Part shown: positions 19,507 to 30,293 of the stretch, piece after piece
How positions within the stretch are numbered: the first letter of the stretch is position 1
Layout of the letters: each line of letters starts with the position of its first letter
Translations under genes and position numbers: made by a program
Notes under the pieces: model-generated
Told to the model about the DNA's origin: nothing
Seen by the model: the letters and a program-made list of their open reading frames with translations, nothing else
The model's database searches: none
Source of the DNA: Maricaulis maris
GTDB lineage: Bacteria; Pseudomonadota; Alphaproteobacteria; Caulobacterales; Maricaulaceae
Assembly: GCF_036322705.1 (NCBI RefSeq)
Contig: NZ_AP027270.1
Location: forward strand, 2,295,501 to 2,359,500
Direction of reading: 5' to 3'
Length of the DNA: 64,000 nucleotides

Positions 19507-20379
19507 ATGAACCAGACCGGACCTTCACTGACCCCGCATGACGAGAGAGCGCTGAAGGCGCTCATCGCCTGGTGGGCCGATGCCGGCATCGAGATGGATG
19601 AGCCGGTCATGGCCGCGCGCGCGGCCAGTCCATCAGCAGGTCGATCGGCATCCGCCTCGGCTGCCGCTGCGAGGAGCGAGCCTCGCCGTACGCCACCCGC
19701 GGAACCGGTCCGGGCGGCCACACCGCAAGCGGCGCGGGCGGCCGGTTTCGGCGATGCCGTGGCCACCGGACCCGATGCACGAAGCCTCGCGGCCAAGGCC
19801 GATACGCTCGACGCCCTGCGCGACGCCATCGAGGCCTTTGATCGTTGCGCCCTGAAGCGGACCGCACGAAACACCGTCTTCGCCCGCGGCGATAGGGCGG
19901 CCCGGATCATGGTGATCGGCGAGGCACCGGGTCGCGAGGACGACGAGCGCGGCGCCCCTTTCATCGGGCCGGCCGGCAAGCTCCTCGATCGCATGCTGGC
20001 GGCCATCGGGATCGAGCAGGACGGCGCCTATCTGACCAATATCCTGAACTGGAGAGCGCCCGGAAACCGGGCCCCGACCCAGGACGAGCTCGCCCTGTGC
20101 CTGCCCTTCATCGAACGCCATATTGCGCTCAAGAAGCCCGACCTGCTGGTTCTGGCGGGCGCCTTGAGTGCCCAATCCCTGCTTGGCACCGAGACCCCCA
20201 TCACGCGGCTGCGCGGGCGCTGGGCGGACTACGCACTGCGCGATGCGGCGGGCGAGCCGACCGGGGCGACGATCCCGGCGCTGCCGATCTTCCATCCCAG
20301 CTACCTGCTCTTGCGGCCCGGCGAAAAACGCCTTGCCTGGCAGGACATGCTGAGCCTGTCGGCCCGCGCCTCCGACTGA
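19507..20379 (+). CDS. Family 4/5-like uracil-DNA glycosylase
   Basis: 290 residues from the ATG at 19507. After an N-terminal helix and an Ala/Pro/Arg-rich linker (about residues 35-85), the glycosylase core shows VIGEAPGREDDERGAPFIGPAGKLLDRML (motif A region), NILNWRAPGNRAPT and FHPSYLLLRPGEKRLAW (motif B). It removes uracil from DNA to start base excision repair. Two of the four cysteines that hold the iron-sulfur cluster in classic family 4 enzymes seem replaced: only one Cys in DRCALKRT, and Trp in NWRAPGN. No Shine-Dalgarno sequence precedes the ATG. A palindrome abuts it instead. The exact subfamily is uncertain. Confidence 0.85.
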   Translation: MNQTGPSLTPHDERALKALIAWWADAGIEMDEPVMAARAASPSAGRSASASAAAARSEPRRTPPAEPVRAATPQAARAAGFGDAVATGPDARSLAAKADTLDALRDAIEAFDRCALKRTARNTVFARGDRAARIMVIGEAPGREDDERGAPFIGPAGKLLDRMLAAIGIEQDGAYLTNILNWRAPGNRAPTQDELALCLPFIERHIALKKPDLLVLAGALSAQSLLGTETPITRLRGRWADYALRDAAGEPTGATIPALPIFHPSYLLLRPGEKRLAWQDMLSLSARASD

Positions 20380-20507
20380 ATTCGCCCCCTTTTTTTTGTA
20401 ATATAAAATTAAACTGAAGGTGGCGGCAAACCACCGTTAACCTTAATTATCATACGCTATTGGCTCCAGGGCGCCGTACTGCGCCCGATCCACAAGGAGC
20501 CAGCGGA

Positions 20508-21059
20508 ATGTCCCGAGCCAACTTTCTGACCGGTGTCGAGCGGACTTTCAATGAAGGCGAGGTCATCGTGACCAAGACCGACCTGAAGGGCCGCATCACC
20601 TACGCCAATGATATTTTCCAGCGCGCTTCAGCGGTCACGGAAAAGGACGCGCTGGGCCAGCCGCACAACTTCATCCGCCACCCGGACATGCCGCGCTCGA
20701 TCTTCAAACTCATGTGGGAGACCATCGCCTCCGGCCAGGAGTTGTTCGCCTATGTGGTCAACCGCGCCCTCAATGGTGACCACTATTGGGTCTATGCCCA
20801 TGTCACGCCGAGCTTCAACGATGCCGGCGAGATCGTTGGCTATCACTCCAATCGCCGCGAGCCGGACCGCCAGATCATCGAGAAAGAGGTCAAGCCGCTC
20901 TACGCCAAGCTCCGAGAAGCCGAGGCGCAGGCTGAAAACCCGAAGAAGGCGCTCGCGGCCGGAAGCGACCAGATCGCCTGTTTCCTCGCCGGCAAGGGCG
21001 TCGCCTATGATGAATTCATCTGCACGCTCGGCCAAGGCCAGCGCCCCGGTTATCGCTAG
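20508..21059 (+). CDS. Aer-type PAS sensor protein (split energy-taxis receptor)
   Basis: 183 residues from the ATG at 20508, with AAGGAG upstream. The PAS domain (about residues 15-125) matches the FAD-binding sensor of Aer: [41 protein letters not shown] and [14 protein letters not shown] helix of about 35 residues and a short tail ([12 protein letters not shown]) follow. There is no membrane segment or signalling domain. The chemoreceptor that should supply these follows 11 bases downstream. Together they look like a two-piece soluble aerotaxis receptor, comparable in concept to CetA/CetB of Campylobacter. Flavin binding is inferred. Confidence 0.85.
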   Translation: MSRANFLTGVERTFNEGEVIVTKTDLKGRITYANDIFQRASAVTEKDALGQPHNFIRHPDMPRSIFKLMWETIASGQELFAYVVNRALNGDHYWVYAHVTPSFNDAGEIVGYHSNRREPDRQIIEKEVKPLYAKLREAEAQAENPKKALAAGSDQIACFLAGKGVAYDEFICTLGQGQRPGYR

Positions 21060-21070
21060 GAGGATCTGCC

Positions 21071-22234
21071 ATGTTTTCCTTTTCCAAGGACCGCGAGGCG
21101 ATCCGCCGCGCCACCCGCATTGTCGCCGCCGTCGCTGACGGAGATTTCGAACAGCGGATCATCGGGGTCTCCACCGACCCCGAGATCGCCGCGATGGAAA
21201 TTGCCATCAATCGCCTGATAGACCGCACCGACGCCTATCTCCGCGAAAGCCAGACCTGCGTCGAATATGTTCGCAAGAACAAGCATTTCCGCCTCATCCC
21301 CGAAACCGGCATGGTCGGCAGTTTCCGCAATGCCGCGCGGGCCGTGAATACGACGCTCCACGCGATCAAGGCTCGCCATGACGGCTTCCTCGACCTGGGC
21401 AGCCGGCTCGAGACCCAGTTGTCGGAAGTCATGGGCAATGTCTCCTCGACCATCAACGCGCTGCGCGGCAATGCCGACGCCCTCGACACCACGTCCGGCC
21501 AGGCCTCCGAACAATGCACCACGGTCGCCGCAGGCGCCGAGGAGGCTTCGGCCAACATGCAGAGTGTGGCCGCGTCCGCCGAAGAGCTCACCTCCTCGAT
21601 CGAGGAGATCAATCGCCAGGTCGTGCAATCGGCCGGACTGGCGGACCAGGCGGTCGAGAAGTCCCGCGCCATGAACCAGACCATTACCGGTCTTGATGGC
21701 GTGACAGACCGGATCGGCGACATCGTCAAGCTGATCCAGGGGATCGCCGACCAGACCAATCTGCTTGCCCTCAACGCGACCATCGAGGCGGCCCGCGCCG
21801 GCGAGGCCGGGCGCGGCTTCGCCATTGTCGCCCAGGAAGTGAAGACGCTGGCCGGCCAGACCGCGGATGCCACCGACCAGATCAGTCACCAGATCAGCGA
21901 GCTGCAGGGCACCATGTCCGGCGCCGTCACGGCCAATACCGACATCTCCTCCGCCATCGAGCAGATCAATGCCGCCTGCAATGCCATCGCCACCGCCGTC
22001 ACACAGCAAAGCGCCGCGACCGCGGAGATTGCCCGCAATGTCTCCGAAGCGGCGCTGGGCACCGGTGATGTCTCGAACGGGATCGGGGTCGTCCAGAACG
22101 CGACACAGACGACACGCGACATGGTCGCCAGTGTCATGACCTCGACCGATACCCTGACCACACAGGAAGAGAACCTGAACGCGCTGCGTGGCAATATCGT
22201 CGCCTTCCTTGAGGATGTCCGCCGGGTCGGCTGA
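21071..22234 (+). CDS. Soluble methyl-accepting chemotaxis protein with HAMP-like repeats
   Basis: 387 residues with no membrane segment. Residues 10-55 ([14 protein letters not shown] to [11 protein letters not shown]) and about 65-100 look like two HAMP-type units. The rest is the coiled-coil signalling domain, with the conserved hairpin tip [37 protein letters not shown] (about residues 225-262) that contacts CheA and CheW. Methylation-helix sequences rich in Glu/Gln/Ala flank it. It follows the PAS gene by 11 bases and has an AGGAGG ribosome binding site. The pair probably forms a cytoplasmic energy or redox taxis receptor. No che genes are in the window. Confidence 0.92.
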   Translation: MFSFSKDREAIRRATRIVAAVADGDFEQRIIGVSTDPEIAAMEIAINRLIDRTDAYLRESQTCVEYVRKNKHFRLIPETGMVGSFRNAARAVNTTLHAIKARHDGFLDLGSRLETQLSEVMGNVSSTINALRGNADALDTTSGQASEQCTTVAAGAEEASANMQSVAASAEELTSSIEEINRQVVQSAGLADQAVEKSRAMNQTITGLDGVTDRIGDIVKLIQGIADQTNLLALNATIEAARAGEAGRGFAIVAQEVKTLAGQTADATDQISHQISELQGTMSGAVTANTDISSAIEQINAACNAIATAVTQQSAATAEIARNVSEAALGTGDVSNGIGVVQNATQTTRDMVASVMTSTDTLTTQEENLNALRGNIVAFLEDVRRVG

Positions 22235-22299
22235 TCCCCGGCGTGCCGCGCCGGTGAAATTTGTTCTTGATTTGTTCTGCCCGTGAGTCATGATGGGGC

Positions 22300-23421
22300 A
22301 TGACCGAGCGCCCTGGTGGCTACGCCCTTAATGCCCCTCAGGAGGCCCCTCCGCTCCACCGCCCCGGAGCGAGGGGTCGGGGCGCTCGGTCAAACGTGTC
22401 AGGGCGCTATGAAGCCCTGGCTCGGGAGGTCTTTGACGATGGCTGGACCGAGGCCGACGGGACTCCGCCGAGACTGGCGACGATGGTCCTGCGCGATGCC
22501 TCCAAATCCATCGTCTCGACCAATTGCTCACCGGACATTTCCTTCGACCAGTCGATCAATCCCTATCGGGGATGCGAGCATGGCTGTGTCTATTGCTACG
22601 CCCGGCCCAGCCACGCCTACTGGGGCTATTCGCCGGGTCTCGACTTCGAGAGCGTGATCTTCGCCAAGCGGAACGGCGCGGCCCTCCTCGAGGCGTTCTT
22701 CAACAAGACCGGCTACCAGCCCAAGCCGATCATGATCGGTGCCAATACAGACGCCTGGCAGCCACTCGAGCGCGAGCGCCAGCACACCCGCGAGATCCTG
22801 AAAGTCTGCGCGCGCTACCGTCACCCGATCAGCGTGATCAGCAAATCCGCCCTGATCCGGCGCGATATCGATATCCTTGGACCGATGGCCGCCGACGGGC
22901 TGGTCAAGGCGGCGATTTCGGTCACGACCCTTGACCGCCGGCTTGCCCGCGAGCTCGAGCCGCGCGCTGCCGCACCGCACCGCCGACTGGAGACGATCAC
23001 CGCTCTGAAACAGGCCGGCATACCGGTCACCGTGATGATGGCGCCAATCATCCCCGCGCTGACCGATCACGAGATCGAGCCCCTGCTCGAGGCCGCAGCC
23101 AGGGCAGGAGCCGATCATGCCGCTTACGTCCTTCTGCGCCTGCCGCTGGAAATCCGCGACCTGTTCCGCGAATGGCTCGCCGACAAGCGGCCCGATGCGG
23201 CGTCCCACGTCATGTCGCTGGTCCGGCAGATGCGCGGCGGCAAGGATTACGATTCCGACTGGGCCACACGCGGGCGGGGCACCGGCCCCTATGCCAAGCT
23301 GATCGCCAGCCGTTTCCGGCAAGCCATCAAACGATCTGGCCTGGATGCCCCCCGCACGGCCCTGACGACCAGCCTTTTTGAACGCCCCCTCGGCTCGGCC
23401 GAGCAGCCGGGCCTGTTCTGA
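22300..23421 (+). CDS. PA0069-family radical SAM protein
   Basis: 373 residues. SINPYRGCEHGCVYCYARPSH holds the three cysteines (C-x3-C-x2-C) that bind the SAM [4Fe-4S] cluster, and NPYRGCEHGCVYCYAR is characteristic of the PA0069/SplB-related group. Downstream blocks IMIGANTDAWQPLERE and ISVTTLDRRLARELEP also fit. The reaction of this group is unknown. Relatives are spore photoproduct lyase-like. It is a single rightward gene, convergent with the MHYT-GGDEF-EAL gene, the stops being only about 20 bases apart with no obvious terminator. Confidence 0.88.
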   Translation: MTERPGGYALNAPQEAPPLHRPGARGRGARSNVSGRYEALAREVFDDGWTEADGTPPRLATMVLRDASKSIVSTNCSPDISFDQSINPYRGCEHGCVYCYARPSHAYWGYSPGLDFESVIFAKRNGAALLEAFFNKTGYQPKPIMIGANTDAWQPLERERQHTREILKVCARYRHPISVISKSALIRRDIDILGPMAADGLVKAAISVTTLDRRLARELEPRAAAPHRRLETITALKQAGIPVTVMMAPIIPALTDHEIEPLLEAAARAGADHAAYVLLRLPLEIRDLFREWLADKRPDAASHVMSLVRQMRGGKDYDSDWATRGRGTGPYAKLIASRFRQAIKRSGLDAPRTALTTSLFERPLGSAEQPGLF

Positions 23422-23439
23422 GGTTGGGGTGCGACCGCT

Positions 23440-25869
23440 CTAGGCGCGGCGCTGGCGGAAGGGACGGGCCGAGCCCACGAGGGTCGCGATCTCGGCACGG
23501 ACAACCTTGGATGCCGCATCAAACTCGTCGATCTGACCGCGCGTCAGCGGGCGGGACAGCAGATAGCCCTGCAGGACAAGATCCGGCTGATAGCCCAGTG
23601 CGCCAAGTTCGTCGAACTCCTCGACGCCTTCAACGACGGCCGAGATATTGAGCTCGCGGGCCAGGTCAATCGTCGCGCGAACAATGATCTGGGCTTCCGG
23701 ATCATTTTGCAGCCCGGTTATGAAAGACCGGTCGATCTTGATCTTGTCGAACGGGAAGGCGCGCAGATAGCTGAGCGATGAATAGCCGGTGCCGAAATCA
23801 TCGATCGCCAGGCTGACACCAAGATCCTTGAGCCCGCGCAGCACCTTGATGGCCCGGGCCTCGTCATCGATCAGCACGCCTTCGGTGATTTCGATTTCGA
23901 GGCGGTGCGGATCGAGGCCCGACTTCGCCAGCGCCCGCTGGACCGAATAGACAAGATTGCCCTGCTTGAACTGGGCCGGACTGACATTGACCGCGACGCG
24001 GCGCCCCTCCGGCCAGTTCACCGCTTCGCGGCAGGCGGTTTCCAGCACCCATTCCCCCATTTTGAGGATCAGGCCGGACTCTTCGGCCACCTGCACGAAC
24101 TCGGCCGGCGAAACCGCACCCCGACGATCATCATGCCAGCGGACCAGGGCCTCGAAGCCAGGAATCGACCCGTCACCCAGCACCACCTGCGGCTGGAAGT
24201 TCAGGGTCAGCAGGTCGTCATCGATGGCCAGGGCCAGATCGGCCTCCAGCATCCGGCGTTCCTGCATCATCATGCCCAGCTTGGGATCAAAGTCGCAGAC
24301 CTGGTTCCGGCCCTGGCCCTTGGCCCGATAGAGCGCGAGATCGGCCTGGTTCATCAAACGGTCCGGGTTCTCGCCATCCATCGGGAACATGGTCACGCCA
24401 CCCGACGCCGACACCTTGAGATGCAACGGGCCGATACTGAGCGGGGATCCAACATTGTTGACGACACGCTGGGCGATGGTGAGGACATCATTGCGCGTGT
24501 CGACATCGGGCAGGATCACTGCGAACTCGTCCCCGCTCAGGCGTGCTGCGATGGCATTGCGCGGCAGCGCATCCTGCAGGCGTTCCGAGACCGCCACCAG
24601 CAAGCGGTCACCGGTCGCGTGTCCATGGACGTCGTTGACCTCCTTGAAGCGATCAAGGTCAAAGAACATCAGCGCAACCTGGGCATCCTCGTCCCAGGCC
24701 TTTTTCAGCTCGGCCTCGAAGGCCTCGCGAAAGCGCAAGCGATTGGGCAGGCCGGTCAGCGTGTCGTGGTGCGCCAGATGGGTCATGCGGGCTCGCGCCC
24801 GCTCCTCGGAGGAGATATCGCGGAAGGCGAAGATGCGGGATTCAGCGCCATCAAACTCCATCGCACGAGCCCGGACCTGAACCGTAATCGAGGCCCCATC
24901 GCGACAGCGCAGGCGACAAGTCGCAGGCTCGTTCCTCTGTGCGGTTTGCAAAACCGTGATGGCGTCCTGATCGAGGGCAAGCTTGGTGATCGGGGTCCCG
25001 GCAAGGTCCGCGCGATCGAGCTTCAGCATGTCGCAGAAGCGACGATTCATGTCGTACATCTGACCGTCGCGGACAACGGCGATGCCCTCATAGGTCGCCT
25101 CGGCCAGCGCCCGAATTCGCGCGGTCTCGACCTCCCGGCGCCGCCCCAGATGCTGGTCCAACGCGGCCGCGGCCAGCCCGACGGCGACCACAAGAAAGAC
25201 CCCCAGCGCGATCGTGATCGCGAGCAGTTTCGGAGACAAGCCAGTGTCAGGCGCTTCAACGCCGATAGCCGGTTGCAACTCCATTGCCGACATCGACACG
25301 AAATGGAGGCAGACGACGCCGCCGACAATCAGCACGGCACCGCCGATGATGCCGCGCCTCGCATGGGTTCCAAGCGCGAGGGATGCCGCAGCGCCGGTGA
25401 ACAGAATGCCGATAGCGATCGCGGAAACGACCAGACTGCCATCCCAGGCCACGATGGAATTGGCCTGCAGCGCCTCGATCCCGAGGAAATGCATGGCGGT
25501 AGCGCCTGCCCCGATCAGCGCACCGCCGGCCGGCGCGGCCAAGGGATGCCCTGCCCGGATCGCGAAGGCCCAGCCGCAGCTCGAAACCACGATGGCGACC
25601 AGCAGCGAGACAACCGTTTCAACCATGCCGAAGGACAGGGGAATCGGGCTTTCATAGGCGAGCATGGAAACAAAATGGGTGCCCCAGATGCCGGTTCCGG
25701 TCACAAAGCCTGCGAGCAGGATCCAGGTCGACTGGCGCGGCGACTCCGCGGTCTTTGCGCGGCGAACAAGCGTCGTGACAGCAAGCGCAGAAAGCGCACA
25801 CAGAAGCGCTGCGATCGCAACGATGCGAAGATCGTGTTCACCGGTCAGGCAATTATAAACGCGAAACAC
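23440..25869 (-). CDS. MHYT-PAS-GGDEF-EAL cyclic-di-GMP turnover protein
   Basis: About 809 residues from a GTG at 25869, which gives [15 protein letters not shown], the usual start of MHYT proteins. An open frame runs to a TTG at 25920. Seven membrane helices form the MHYT sensor with THFVSM, MHFLGI and LHFVSMSAM, thought to bind a diatomic gas or copper. A PAS-like domain follows, then a GGDEF domain with [11 protein letters not shown] (Ser445 replacing the first Gly) and no RxxD inhibitory site, then an EAL domain with FEALVRW (Glu573), [24 protein letters not shown] and KIDRSFI intact. Phosphodiesterase activity is likely. Cyclase activity is uncertain. Confidence 0.9.
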   Translation of the reverse strand: MFRVYNCLTGEHDLRIVAIAALLCALSALAVTTLVRRAKTAESPRQSTWILLAGFVTGTGIWGTHFVSMLAYESPIPLSFGMVETVVSLLVAIVVSSCGWAFAIRAGHPLAAPAGGALIGAGATAMHFLGIEALQANSIVAWDGSLVVSAIAIGILFTGAAASLALGTHARRGIIGGAVLIVGGVVCLHFVSMSAMELQPAIGVEAPDTGLSPKLLAITIALGVFLVVAVGLAAAALDQHLGRRREVETARIRALAEATYEGIAVVRDGQMYDMNRRFCDMLKLDRADLAGTPITKLALDQDAITVLQTAQRNEPATCRLRCRDGASITVQVRARAMEFDGAESRIFAFRDISSEERARARMTHLAHHDTLTGLPNRLRFREAFEAELKKAWDEDAQVALMFFDLDRFKEVNDVHGHATGDRLLVAVSERLQDALPRNAIAARLSGDEFAVILPDVDTRNDVLTIAQRVVNNVGSPLSIGPLHLKVSASGGVTMFPMDGENPDRLMNQADLALYRAKGQGRNQVCDFDPKLGMMMQERRMLEADLALAIDDDLLTLNFQPQVVLGDGSIPGFEALVRWHDDRRGAVSPAEFVQVAEESGLILKMGEWVLETACREAVNWPEGRRVAVNVSPAQFKQGNLVYSVQRALAKSGLDPHRLEIEITEGVLIDDEARAIKVLRGLKDLGVSLAIDDFGTGYSSLSYLRAFPFDKIKIDRSFITGLQNDPEAQIIVRATIDLARELNISAVVEGVEEFDELGALGYQPDLVLQGYLLSRPLTRGQIDEFDAASKVVRAEIATLVGSARPFRQRRA

Positions 25870-25891
25870 CCAATGCCCCAAAGGAACTGCT

Positions 25892-26532
25892 TTGAGCGTC
25901 ACCGTCCCACAAAAAGGCAATCATTGCCTTAACGCCAAAAACGGCCCCGAGAGTCACCGTATCGCTGGTGTTGACGAGGCTGGCCGTGGGCCCCTTGCCG
26001 GACCTGTTGTCGCGGCTGCGGTCATTCTTGATCCGGCGCGACCCATTGAGGGCCTGGGCGACTCCAAGGCGCTATCCGACCGCCGACGCCGCGAGCTGTT
26101 TGCCCTCATCAGGACACGGGCCTGGGTCGGCGTCGGTATTGCCGAACCGGTGGAGATCGACCGGTTGAATATCCTGCACGCCACCATGGCAGCGATGGCT
26201 CGGGCGGTGGCGCGCCTGCCCGTCGCGCCGCAGCTTGTCCTGGTCGATGGCAACCGGCTGCCGCCGGGCCTGCCCTGTCCGGCTGACGCGATCATCAAGG
26301 GCGATGCCAAGGAGGCGTGCATCGGCGCAGCCTCGATCATTGCCAAGACCATTCGCGATGACCTGATGCGGCTCGCCGACAGCCGGTTTCCGGGCTACGG
26401 GCTGGCCGGCCACAAGGGCTATCCGAGCGCCGCGCACCGCGACGCGCTGCAGGCGCTCGGCGCCTGCCCGATCCACCGGCGATCCTACGCACCGGTCCGC
26501 GCCGCGCGCGAATCCCGGTTTTCCACAGATGC

Positions 26533-26548
<16 letters not shown>
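25892..26548 (+). CDS. rnhB: Ribonuclease HII
   Basis: 218 residues. [20 protein letters not shown] carries the first catalytic Asp-Glu pair (residues 28-29), followed by [41 protein letters not shown] and the [13 protein letters not shown] block. The enzyme cuts RNA in RNA-DNA hybrids, including single ribonucleotides. The start is TTG at 25892. It is supported by AAGGA six bases upstream, and no ATG or GTG lies between it and the conserved domain. rnhB next to ccrM is a conserved alphaproteobacterial arrangement. Confidence 0.94.
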
Positions 26549-27705
<1,157 letters not shown>

Positions 27706-27716
27706 GACGGCGACGC

Positions 27717-30293
27717 GTGGGTACAGACACGGCCAAGGCATCGCACGCTGCGGAGCGTGACACGGGAACGTCGATCGCCTGGACCATGCTGGCCGTCATC
27801 CTCCTGACCTCGCTGGTTGTGTCGGGCTCGGGCGTGATCCTCGCCGCGCTGGCCTTCCGGACCGACCTCGAGAACCAGCAACTGGTCCAGCTGGAGGATT
27901 ATGCCAGCGAGCGCGGGCGGCGGAACGGCGCGCTTTTCGATACCGTCCAGCGGGCCCATGCAACCACCATTGAACGCTTCGAAAACCGGATAGACGCGCT
28001 CTCCGACGCCGAGATCGAGGCCCAGTTCAACGCGCTCTTCCCGCTCCGCGAAGACGGGACACGGCGTAGCCGGGACGACCTTTTCGACGGCTATCACGAC
28101 AGCCTGGGCAATCACCATTTCGGTGTTGGCGCCTATTTCAATCCGGCGGACGGCTGGTCGGCCGCCGATCGCCGACGCCTGGTCTCCGCCTATCAGGTGA
28201 TCGACAGCGCCGGACAGTCGCTGACCGGTCTGGTCGACAACATCTATTTTTTCACTTTCGACAATGAATTGGTGATCTCGGCTGCTGGTCGTGAGGACAG
28301 GCTGGCTTTCTATCGCCAGGACGCGACCGCTGATTTTGATCTCAACGCGGCCGACTTTGTCGAACTGGTCACGCCGGAGCTCAATCCGGCCCGTGACTTC
28401 GTCTGCGGTGAGCTGACACAGCTCATCTATGTCCGCGACGGACAGTCCCTGACCACCGGCTGCTTCACGCCCTATGACCAGGCCGGAGCGCCGGTCGGGG
28501 CCTTTGGAACGACCATTCAGCTGAACGCCTATTTCGAGGCCGCGATGGCCGATCCGCCGCCGCACGGCGAGAATCTGCTAATCGACCAGTTCGGCAATCT
28601 GATCGCTCACCCGGACCTTATCCATGACCGGGTCACCGAGGGCCTGATCGACGCCATCTATGCGCGCTACGACCTGACAAGGATCATCGACACCTTGGCC
28701 GCCGAGCCGGAAAGCCGGTCGACGGGCACGCTGATCAGTGAGGATGGCCGCTGGGTCATCGCATTCTCGCGCATGGCGGGGCCAGACTGGCTGAGCATCT
28801 CACTGGTTGATCGCAGCATCCTGCTCCGGGAGGTCGCCTCCCGAATGGTGATAATCCTCGTGCTGGGCGTTCTCGGTGTCGTCCTGCAAGCCATCCTCGC
28901 CTACACCATCCTGTTCCGGCGGGTCGTCCGCCCGCTGGCTGCGCTGACCCGGCATTTCGGAACGGCGCGACCGAAGCCGGCCCGAGAGAATCCGGCGCTC
29001 GATGACGTGCTCAACAATACCAACGAGATCGGGACACTGGCCCGCACGCTGGAGGACCAGCGCCGGAGCAGCGAGCAGACCTTTGATCAGCTGGAGGCCC
29101 GGGTCGCGGAGCGAACGCGGGAGCTGGAGGACGCCAATCGCGCCAAGAGCGTCTTCCTCGCCAATATGAGTCACGAAATCCGGACACCGCTCAACGGCAT
29201 TCTCGGCCTCGCGCAAGCCCTCCGGACCAGCTCGAAGTCGCGGCGGAACCAGGAGCAGGCCCGGATGATCGAGGAGAGCGGCACGACCCTGACGCAGCTG
29301 CTCAATGACCTGCTCGACATGTCCAAGATCGAAGCGGGCAAGATGGAGCTGGCGCTCCAGCCCACCGAACCGGTGGCCTTGCTGGAAAACATGCAGACGC
29401 TGTTTGAGGGCGCCGCCGCGGCCAAGCAGCTGACCCTGTCTCTGGACCTTGATCCGGCCTTGCCCCCGCAGCTTCTGGTCGACCCCTTGCGGCTTGGACA
29501 ATGCGTCTCGAACCTGGTCTCCAACGCGATAAAGTTCACGCCCGCGGGATCCGTCCGGGTCCGGGCCAGCTGGAAACCGCAGGCCACGCGCGCCGGCGTG
29601 CTGGAAATCGCCGTGGCCGACACCGGCATCGGGATTGCCGAGGACAAACTCCAGACCCTGTTCGCCCCGTTCAGCCAGGCCGACGCCCTGACCTCGAGCC
29701 GGTTTGGCGGCACAGGTCTCGGCCTCTCGATTGCCCGCGATCTCGCCCGCCTGATGGGTGGGGACATCACGGCAAGCTCCGAACCCGGCAAAGGGTCGGA
29801 ATTTATTCTGACGCTTGCCGCACAAGCGACAGCCGAGGCCCAGGTCCGTTTGCCCGACCGGTCACCGGACGAGCTGGCCAAGGACCCGGTCTACGCCAGC
29901 CTGCGCGACCGGCGCATCCTCCTGGTCGAAGACAACTTCATCAATCGCGAAGTGGCGCGGGCCTTCCTGAAGCCCCTCAACGTAACGATTGTCGAAGCCG
30001 AAAATGGTCAGGCTGCTCTCGACACCCTCTCCCAACAGGCTTTCGACATGGTCCTGATGGATGTGCGCATGCCGGTCATGGACGGGCTGGAAGCCACCCG
30101 TCGGCTGCGCGAGAGTGGCGCGGACTGGTCTGAAATCCCGGTCGCGGCACTGACCGCGAATGCGTCCGAGCAGGAGGCAGACGCCTGCTTCGATGCCGGC
30201 ATGGATTCCTTTGCCTCCAAACCGCTCAAGCCGGCGATCCTGTTTGACGCCATGCGGCGGGCCTGCGAGCGGCGGCCCTATCAGCCGGTCTGA
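27717..30293 (+). CDS. Membrane hybrid histidine kinase with Cache-like sensor
   Basis: 858 residues from the GTG at 27717, 11 bases after ccrM, with AGGA upstream. Membrane helix 1 is about residues 20-45. A periplasmic domain of about 330 residues that looks Cache-like follows, then helix 2 (MVIILVLGVLGVVLQAILAY), a HAMP segment, a coiled coil, HisKA with [11 protein letters not shown] (His 486), the HATPase with VADTGIGIAED and GGTGLGLSIA, and a C-terminal receiver with VLMDVRMP (Asp 782). It would phosphorylate itself and pass phosphate to its own receiver. The signal and output are unknown. Its end overlaps convergent mutY by 13 bases. Confidence 0.92.
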   Translation: MGTDTAKASHAAERDTGTSIAWTMLAVILLTSLVVSGSGVILAALAFRTDLENQQLVQLEDYASERGRRNGALFDTVQRAHATTIERFENRIDALSDAEIEAQFNALFPLREDGTRRSRDDLFDGYHDSLGNHHFGVGAYFNPADGWSAADRRRLVSAYQVIDSAGQSLTGLVDNIYFFTFDNELVISAAGREDRLAFYRQDATADFDLNAADFVELVTPELNPARDFVCGELTQLIYVRDGQSLTTGCFTPYDQAGAPVGAFGTTIQLNAYFEAAMADPPPHGENLLIDQFGNLIAHPDLIHDRVTEGLIDAIYARYDLTRIIDTLAAEPESRSTGTLISEDGRWVIAFSRMAGPDWLSISLVDRSILLREVASRMVIILVLGVLGVVLQAILAYTILFRRVVRPLAALTRHFGTARPKPARENPALDDVLNNTNEIGTLARTLEDQRRSSEQTFDQLEARVAERTRELEDANRAKSVFLANMSHEIRTPLNGILGLAQALRTSSKSRRNQEQARMIEESGTTLTQLLNDLLDMSKIEAGKMELALQPTEPVALLENMQTLFEGAAAAKQLTLSLDLDPALPPQLLVDPLRLGQCVSNLVSNAIKFTPAGSVRVRASWKPQATRAGVLEIAVADTGIGIAEDKLQTLFAPFSQADALTSSRFGGTGLGLSIARDLARLMGGDITASSEPGKGSEFILTLAAQATAEAQVRLPDRSPDELAKDPVYASLRDRRILLVEDNFINREVARAFLKPLNVTIVEAENGQAALDTLSQQAFDMVLMDVRMPVMDGLEATRRLRESGADWSEIPVAALTANASEQEADACFDAGMDSFASKPLKPAILFDAMRRACERRPYQPV

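Noticed and set aside
20380-20460. Run of eight T residues after the uracil-DNA glycosylase as a terminator
   Set aside because: No convincing GC stem lies directly upstream of the T-run. The AT-rich tract is more likely part of the PAS gene promoter region.
24530-24545. Degenerate GGDEF (SGDEF) as evidence of a dead cyclase
   Set aside because: Ser in the first position is tolerated in some active cyclases, so inactivity cannot be claimed.
23905-25932. 675-codon plus-strand frame opposite the MHYT-GGDEF-EAL gene
   Set aside because: Antisense shadow. The minus strand has intact GGDEF and EAL motifs.
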